From JACVRW01 sp036407035 (GTDB lineage: Bacteria > Actinomycetota > Thermoleophilia > Solirubrobacterales > Thermoleophilaceae): a stretch of DNA of 64,000 nucleotides. The notes beneath the pieces were generated by a model. It was given only the letters and a program-made list of their open reading frames with translations, was not told the origin of the DNA and ran no database searches. This document shows positions 59,676 to 64,000 of this stretch, piece after piece. Position 1 is the first letter of the stretch; every line of letters begins with the position of its first letter. The stretch spans positions 1-64,000 of the forward strand of contig DASXAA010000094.1 of the NCBI GenBank assembly GCA_036407035.1, read 5' to 3'. The translations under genes were made by a program, and so were the position numbers.

Positions 59676-59719
59676 ATTATGCCAGCCGCCCTCTGCCGGC
59701 TTTTGTGCACCGTGCACAA
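59676..59719 (-). promoter_or_regulatory. Promoter of the LAL pair with perfect palindrome
   Basis: Minus strand: TTGTGCACGGTGCACAA (59703-59719), 8-bp arms around one base, and CATAAT 38 bp after its first base, the same spacing as in the shared promoters. The GTG at 59658 lies 17 nt after the hexamer. Confidence 0.65.
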
Positions 59720-59847
59720 CGCACGCCCAGGCCACAGCCGACTGGACCGCCCGCACAGGAGTGGGGTGGCCGAAGCTCGTCCAGCCGTTCGCCCCTTGCG
59801 CGGCGGGTCACGGTCCGGTCAGCCGCCGATCTGACGCGCGGGTCGCC

Positions 59848-60036
59848 TCAGTCGATGCCGTTGAAAATGATGCCGGCCAACGCGGGGTCGACGACGCCGG
59901 CGAGCGCGGCGACGGCGGCGGCCGCGACGAGCAGCAGCGCCAGCGCGGCGAGCGGATCAAGCCGAATGCGATCCGGCCTAACGGACCGCCACCGCGCGGC
60001 TGCCTCGAGGCCCTCCGTATTGGACGGGCCCGGCAT
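59848..60036 (-). CDS. Small one-helix membrane protein
   Basis: A 62-residue candidate: a soluble basic N-terminal half (MPGPSNTEGLEAAARWRSVR), one hydrophobic helix (LAALALLLVAAAAVAALAG) and a short tail VVDPALAGIIFNGID. The composition change and the clean helix argue for a real gene, but it is short and has no clear ribosome site. It is divergent from the 60087 gene, and its ATG lies in a perfect 21-bp palindrome. Confidence 0.45.
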   Translation of the reverse strand: MPGPSNTEGLEAAARWRSVRPDRIRLDPLAALALLLVAAAAVAALAGVVDPALAGIIFNGID

Positions 60037-60054
60037 CAGTACCGGGTACTGATG
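60034..60054. promoter_or_regulatory. Perfect 21-bp palindrome between divergent genes
   Basis: Arms CATCAGTACC (60034-60043) and GGTACTGATG (60045-60054) around one G. It covers the start codon of the small minus-strand gene and lies 33 bp before the GTG of the 60087 gene. A partial copy, GATCAGTGAG, occurs 25 bp further. Probable operator of an unknown factor, different in sequence from the other palindromes here. Confidence 0.55.
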
Positions 60055-60086
60055 ACGAGCGAGCGTGGCGCTCCGATGATCAGTGA

Positions 60087-63000
60087 GTGCGCCTGTCGGT
60101 CTCGACGGCGGTGCTCGCGGCTACGCTGAGCGCCCTCGCGGCGGCGGCGATCCCGTCGCCCGCCCGCGCGGCGGACGTGGAGATCCTCACGCCCCGTGCC
60201 GACGCCCTTGTCACCTCCGGCAAGGTGACCGTCAGGGTGCGCACGTCGGCGAGGATGGGGGCGCCGCGGACCTACGTTCGCGGGAGGGGCTTCCGCGAGA
60301 TCAGCGGCCGTTTCGGCCGCGCCCGCCATGGGGTGCGGTCGGCGACGCTCCGATTCGGCCGCGAGTTGGTCGCCGGCCAGAATCACTTGTTCGTGCAGGC
60401 CCGGCGGCGGGCGGGCGGCCGGGTGGTCACCAAGGTCGTGCGCTTCACCGTTGGCCGCCCGGCGCGCGGGTTCCTGCGGGTGACGGTCTCGCGTGGCAGC
60501 GGCCGCCGCGGGCCGCTCAGCGTGCGCGCGCGGGCTCCGCGCGCCGACACGTTGCGGGTCACGCTCAACGGCCGCCCGGTGGCGCGTGAGTTCAAGCGCG
60601 ACCGCCGCGGCGCGTGGCGAGCCACGCTCGCGGCGGACAACGGGCTGCGGTTCGGCCCTAACCGGCTGACCGTCACGGCGTTCAATGACGGCGGGCGCTA
60701 CCGGCGGATCCGCCACATGTTCCGCATCCGCCGCACCGGCCCGCTCATCAGCGCGGGGCGCCCGCGGACGGTGCGCAGGGACAACGTGCTCCGGCTCGAC
60801 GGCCGCGCGACCCGCGCCGCCCATCGCGGAGACCGTGTGCGCCTGCGGTGGCGGATCGTCAAGCGGCCAAGGGGATCGAAGGCGAAGCTGAGGTGGGCGG
60901 GCCGCCCGCGACCGCGCCTGCGTCCGGACGTCAGCGGGCGGTACGCGGTGCGCGTGAGCGCGACCGAGTTGCGGGGTCGCGCCGGCGCAGCCAAGGCGTC
61001 GTCTTCCGACACGGTGAGCGTCACCGCGCAGCCCAACTTCCCGCCCAGCGGCATCCCGATCAGCACGCTCGTCGGGGACACGACTCCAGGTGTCGCGGTC
61101 GCTGGGCAGCTCTACCCGCTCGGCACCGGGTGGCTCCAGATGCTGGTGCTCGACCGCGCGGCACCCGACTCGCCCCCGCTCGCCAACAACGCCTACCAGC
61201 CCTCCGACGGGGGGATGGCGCAGCTGGCGTCCGACGTGAACAACCTCTCCGATGATGAGCTTGCGGTGCTGAGCGCCAGCGGGCAACCGGTCGATCTCAG
61301 CTCGAAGGCATCGAATTCGCTCGTGAGCGCTGTCCGGAACCTGGGTGGCGTGCTGCTGCCCGGCACCGGCAGCCCCGCCGATCTCGAGACCGGCCAGTGG
61401 TCGCTGATCGGGGTCCAGGGTCTGCCGCAGGGGCAGGCGCAGCAGCTCATCGGCCTCCGGAGCGACCCGAACGCGCCGGTGGGCAGCATGACCGGCTTCC
61501 TCCAGCAGGACGTGAAGCAGAACTACGTGTTCACCTGGCCGCCGTCGTACGTGCCGTTCGACACCCAGGCGCCCGGCTCGACGGCGACCCAGAACGTGAT
61601 CAGCGTCGGCGCGCAGCAGTACCCGTCCGACCAGATCGCGAGCAACCAGACCGGCTTCCACGTCGTGTGGCTCGACGCCGGCACGCTCGCGCTGAGGGAC
61701 CAGATCACCGTGACGGCCCCGGCCTGCGGCCTCGGGGAGTTCTGCCTGGACGCCCTCGCCGGCTGGCTCCAGCCGATCGTGGACTCCCAGGACCCCGCCC
61801 TGTTGATGGTGGGATCGATCGGCAATCCGGCCATGACGCCGAGTCCGAGTGTGGACGCGCGGACGGTGGCGACGGTCACCCAGCTGCTGGCCAGCATGGG
61901 CGCCCAGCAGTTCGTCCTGCTCGGGCTGGACGGCACCGGCGGCTACTCCTTCGTCGGCAACCAGGGCTTCCTGCAGCTGCGCGGCCCGAACTCGGGAACC
62001 GAGCTCGGTCAGACGGTCGCGGGCGCGCCGTCCGCGCGGCTGACCGGGCTCCTCGAGCGCACCGACCAGGGCAGCTGGGCGGCCGGGCCCAACGGCTCCC
62101 CCGGGCCGGGCGTGGACCCGGCGCTGTTCCAGCCCTCGCTGCGTAAGGTGCTCGCGCAGCCGGGACGGGCGTTCCCGCCGTTCGACCTCCCGGGCGGGAG
62201 GCAGGCGGAGCAGTGGATCTTCGAGCACCTGTTCCCGGGCCAGGTGATGGATCCGACCTACGGGATCCGGGCGAAGTACTGGAGCGACAGCTCGATCACG
62301 TGGAGCGACGAGGCCAACGACATCGACAACCCGACGGTGGTGCCCGCGGACTGCCCGACCGCGGCCTGCGCCGCCGCCCTCCCGACGGTCAGGGACATCC
62401 TCGCCGCCGAGTTCAGCGACGTCGACATGGTGCAGCAGTACTTCACGGAGCAGCTCAGCGGGATCCTCGACACGGCCTTCGGAGAGGACTCGCTCGCGTT
62501 CACGACGATCTCCACCGACATCCTTCACCTCTACAACCCGTCGGGAAAGCCCAACGGTCCCGACATCGGGGCGATGCTCGGCGATGCGCTCACGATCGCG
62601 TCGGGTGCCTCCGCGCTCGTACCGGGCGGCGAGATTCCCTCGGCGGGCCTGGGGATGGCCGCCGGCATGGAGGGTCTCATCGACGCGTTCGCGACCGACG
62701 GCGGTGGCGCGTCGGAGCTCGACCCGACCGCGTTCGAGGTGGACGTCGGCCACTGGGGGCAGCAGCTCATCGACTCCTGGAACGCCGGAAAGGCGAGCCT
62801 CGACAACATCTCCGACCTGATCGTCAGCGACCGCGGCCGGTTGACCGCGGCCGTCGACGCCATCGGCACGACGTCGGGGCCGGATTCCTGGAACCTGGGC
62901 AACGGCGCGCAGCTCACGACGACGCTCAACCGCAGCGCCACGCAGTACATCTGGCAGACGATGCTGCCGGTGCCCGTGCAGGTGGTGGACTGGTACTGCT

Positions 63001-63356
63001 ACGACAACTACGGCCAGTTCATCAACCCTGATGGGGTCTCGACGACCGCCCAGTTCCACCCGAAGTGGGTCACGGGGTCTGCCCCCGGCTTCGGCATCGG
63101 CACGCCCTACCTGTTTCCCGTCGGACCCAGCCTCAGAGTCCCGGACGACGGGACCCTGAAGGCCCTGTTCGACAGGCCGACGGCGTCCCAGCCCGACAAC
63201 CTCGGCATCCCGAAGGAGTACTTCTGGGCGGGCGCGTGGATGGACGGTAGCAAGCCGGTCACGCCCGGGTTCGTCTATCGGCAGCCCCAGGAGGACATCT
63301 GGGAGCACTTCGCGTATGGGGTGAACCCGCCGCGGGGATGCCTGTCGTCCGGCTGA
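60087..63356 (+). CDS. Large secreted protein, 1089 residues, N-terminal Ig-like modules
   Basis: Signal peptide (AVLAATLSALAAAAIPSPARA, cut near residue 28). Residues about 30-320 look like three basic Ig-like beta modules (VTVRVRTSARMGAPRTYV, LRVTVSRGSGRRGPLSVRAR, VRLRWRIVKRPRGSKAKLR). The remaining 770 residues are of different composition, acidic and Asn/Gln/Ser-rich, with few cysteines (CGLGEFCLDALAGW, DWYCYDNYG), and I recognise no family or catalytic motif in them. No cell-wall sorting signal or C-terminal helix is visible, so it is probably released or held by its basic modules. GTG at 60087 is chosen as the only start giving the signal peptide. An upstream palindrome may control it. 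Confidence 0.72.
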   Translation: MRLSVSTAVLAATLSALAAAAIPSPARAADVEILTPRADALVTSGKVTVRVRTSARMGAPRTYVRGRGFREISGRFGRARHGVRSATLRFGRELVAGQNHLFVQARRRAGGRVVTKVVRFTVGRPARGFLRVTVSRGSGRRGPLSVRARAPRADTLRVTLNGRPVAREFKRDRRGAWRATLAADNGLRFGPNRLTVTAFNDGGRYRRIRHMFRIRRTGPLISAGRPRTVRRDNVLRLDGRATRAAHRGDRVRLRWRIVKRPRGSKAKLRWAGRPRPRLRPDVSGRYAVRVSATELRGRAGAAKASSSDTVSVTAQPNFPPSGIPISTLVGDTTPGVAVAGQLYPLGTGWLQMLVLDRAAPDSPPLANNAYQPSDGGMAQLASDVNNLSDDELAVLSASGQPVDLSSKASNSLVSAVRNLGGVLLPGTGSPADLETGQWSLIGVQGLPQGQAQQLIGLRSDPNAPVGSMTGFLQQDVKQNYVFTWPPSYVPFDTQAPGSTATQNVISVGAQQYPSDQIASNQTGFHVVWLDAGTLALRDQITVTAPACGLGEFCLDALAGWLQPIVDSQDPALLMVGSIGNPAMTPSPSVDARTVATVTQLLASMGAQQFVLLGLDGTGGYSFVGNQGFLQLRGPNSGTELGQTVAGAPSARLTGLLERTDQGSWAAGPNGSPGPGVDPALFQPSLRKVLAQPGRAFPPFDLPGGRQAEQWIFEHLFPGQVMDPTYGIRAKYWSDSSITWSDEANDIDNPTVVPADCPTAACAAALPTVRDILAAEFSDVDMVQQYFTEQLSGILDTAFGEDSLAFTTISTDILHLYNPSGKPNGPDIGAMLGDALTIASGASALVPGGEIPSAGLGMAAGMEGLIDAFATDGGGASELDPTAFEVDVGHWGQQLIDSWNAGKASLDNISDLIVSDRGRLTAAVDAIGTTSGPDSWNLGNGAQLTTTLNRSATQYIWQTMLPVPVQVVDWYCYDNYGQFINPDGVSTTAQFHPKWVTGSAPGFGIGTPYLFPVGPSLRVPDDGTLKALFDRPTASQPDNLGIPKEYFWAGAWMDGSKPVTPGFVYRQPQEDIWEHFAYGVNPPRGCLSSG

Positions 63357-63469
63357 GAGGCCGGCGCTACATCGCCTAACTTGAGCGGAGCGCCAGCCCC
63401 CAACAGCCATCACCCGAAGACCAAGCCCCCTCACGGGGCAACCTCCATATCAGTAGGCTGGGCCGGGCG

Positions 63470-63754
63470 ATGCTGTTCATGCTCCTCGATACGCCGGATC
63501 CCCGGTACGGCGGTTTCGACCCCGACGCTCAGCGCGAGCGGCGCTGGGAGCCGATCAGCCGGCGTCAGTTCGTGCCCGCCGCGGGATCGATCAGCTGCTT
63601 CGCGGTCGCGCCGGTCGTCGGCGGCCCGCTCACCAGCTGGGTACTGACGGCCTGCGGCGTCGCGCTCGGCGCGCAGTTCGTGCGGGTCTCCCTGCGAGAG
63701 GACCCGCCGCGCCGCAATCGCCCGCCTTCCGGCGGCGGCGACGACGGCGAGTAA
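63470..63754 (+). CDS. Small membrane protein
   Basis: A 94-residue protein: acidic soluble N-terminus (LLDTPDPRYGGFDPDAQRER), two hydrophobic segments (FVPAAGSISCFAVAPVVGG and LTSWVLTACGVALGAQFV) and a charged Pro/Gly-rich tail. I do not recognise it. TAGGCT lies 10 nt before the ATG, as in the leaderless starts elsewhere in this window, but the upstream operator is not present at 38-40 bp. Confidence 0.5.
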   Translation: MLFMLLDTPDPRYGGFDPDAQRERRWEPISRRQFVPAAGSISCFAVAPVVGGPLTSWVLTACGVALGAQFVRVSLREDPPRRNRPPSGGGDDGE

Positions 63755-63914
63755 CGGTTCCGCACGCCCGCGACCGCGCCTCCGCCACCGGCGGCGGACG
63801 ACCATGCGCAGGCGCCGCTGCTTCCTGAGGGGAGCGCTACCGTCGAGGAATCGTGGCCCTCATGGTCCGCGCTCGAGCCGAAACGCCCGTAGGTCTGCGA
63901 CGAAGGAGGAGACG

Positions 63915-64000
63915 ATCGCCAAGCGCGTCCTTCAACCACCCAATCTCACTTTTCTTCCCAAGCCTGAATATCCATACTCGCCCGGGACCACGGCCGGGGG
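63915..64000 (+). CDS. Start of a possible Rid (YjgF/RidA)-family gene, cut by the window edge
   Basis: From 63915 the frame reads AKRVLQPPNLTFLPKPEYP then YSPGTTAGG to the end of the window, which resembles the start of some Rid-family proteins (enamine/imine deaminases); only about 28 residues are visible. AAGGAGGAG at 63903-63911 is a strong ribosome site, but the codon at the right distance is ATC. Either ATC is the start, a rare case, or translation begins upstream in the same frame, for example at ATG 63804, which would place the ribosome site inside the gene. Confidence 0.4.
   Translation, partial: MAKRVLQPPNLTFLPKPEYPYSPGTTAG

Noticed and set aside
60036..63434. A 3.4-kb open frame on the minus strand opposite the 1089-residue secreted protein
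   Set aside because: Low-complexity Arg/His/Gly composition and no start context; the plus-strand protein has a signal peptide and normal composition.
63381..63459. TTGAGC-N5-GCCAGC before the 63470 gene as a member of the shared promoter
   Set aside because: It is 73 bp from TAGGCT rather than 38-40, so it does not meet the pattern.
1..64000. CRISPR arrays, tRNA or rRNA genes, IS elements, phage genes
   Set aside because: No regularly spaced direct repeats, cloverleaf-like sequences, transposase or integrase motifs were seen on reading either strand.

Overview
The window is very GC-rich DNA from a high-GC Gram-positive bacterium. Third-position G/C, GTG and TTG starts, start codons placed right behind -10-like hexamers, a Tad/Flp pilus locus and many actinobacterial-type regulators (PucR, LuxR-LAL, NarL and OmpR pairs) all fit an actinobacterium. 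The secreted modular proteins make a Thermoleophilia/Solirubrobacterales-like lineage my best guess, but this is inference. I saw no rRNA, tRNA, CRISPR array, IS element or phage genes.

Layout. (1) 1-7583, minus strand: a tight operon starting with myo-inositol-3-phosphate synthase, then two sugar-phosphate-isomerase-like TIM barrels around a zinc dehydrogenase, a metallo-beta-lactamase-fold hydrolase, a DUF3891 protein, an FAD dehydrogenase and a Tat-exported PhoD-type phosphatase cut by the window edge. It looks like an undescribed inositol-phosphate-derived pathway. (2) 7667-15976: one giant secreted repeat protein. (3) 16048-21661: a pilin-like membrane protein, a PucR regulator, a TauE/SafE transporter split into two genes (one carrying an extra zinc-ribbon domain) divergent from a phosphosulfolactate synthase homologue, then a glyoxalase-fold and a cupin gene. 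(4) 21957-24880: a membrane protein and two pilin-like-anchored (pseudo)metallopeptidases. (5) 25045-38559: the Tad locus: prepilin peptidase, a TadG fused to two cell-wall-hydrolase-like domains, a lipoprotein, CpaB, a CpaE-TadE fusion, TadE, TadA, TadB, TadC, a NarL-type two-component pair, a pilin-like protein, a frameshifted anchored metallopeptidase and a modular secreted protein. (6) 38571-41499: an OmpR-type two-component pair and a His-rich membrane protein. (7) 41569-52668: more pilin-like-anchored proteins (one broken) among secreted modular proteins sharing a C-terminal module of about 215 residues. (8) 52852-59658: a second PucR regulator and two tandem giant LuxR-LAL regulators. 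(9) 59848-64000: small membrane proteins, a 1089-residue secreted protein, and the start of a probable Rid-family gene.

The most interesting signal links regions 2 to 8. Nine proteins share an N-terminal module: a glycine before a hydrophobic helix, as at prepilin cleavage sites, then in seven of them a V-C-x-V-R-x-V-L...C signature. In four it is followed by a zinc metallopeptidase of the HExGH...ADCxAG (YpfJ-like) type or a relative of it that has lost the zinc motif. Every one of these genes, or the first gene of its transcription unit, is preceded by the same promoter: a TTGGGC-N5-GCCYCT-like element 38-40 bp upstream of a TAnnnT-like -10 hexamer, mostly with the start codon 6-10 nt after that hexamer (leaderless). 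The promoter also precedes the giant repeat protein, the lytic TadG fusion and one LAL regulator. Related perfect 17-bp palindromes (YTGKGC-N5-GCMCAR) precede the second PucR gene, a secreted modular operon and the LAL gene. I read this as one regulon building a Tad-pilus-linked surface system of anchored peptidases, pseudo-peptidases, wall hydrolases and modular secreted proteins.
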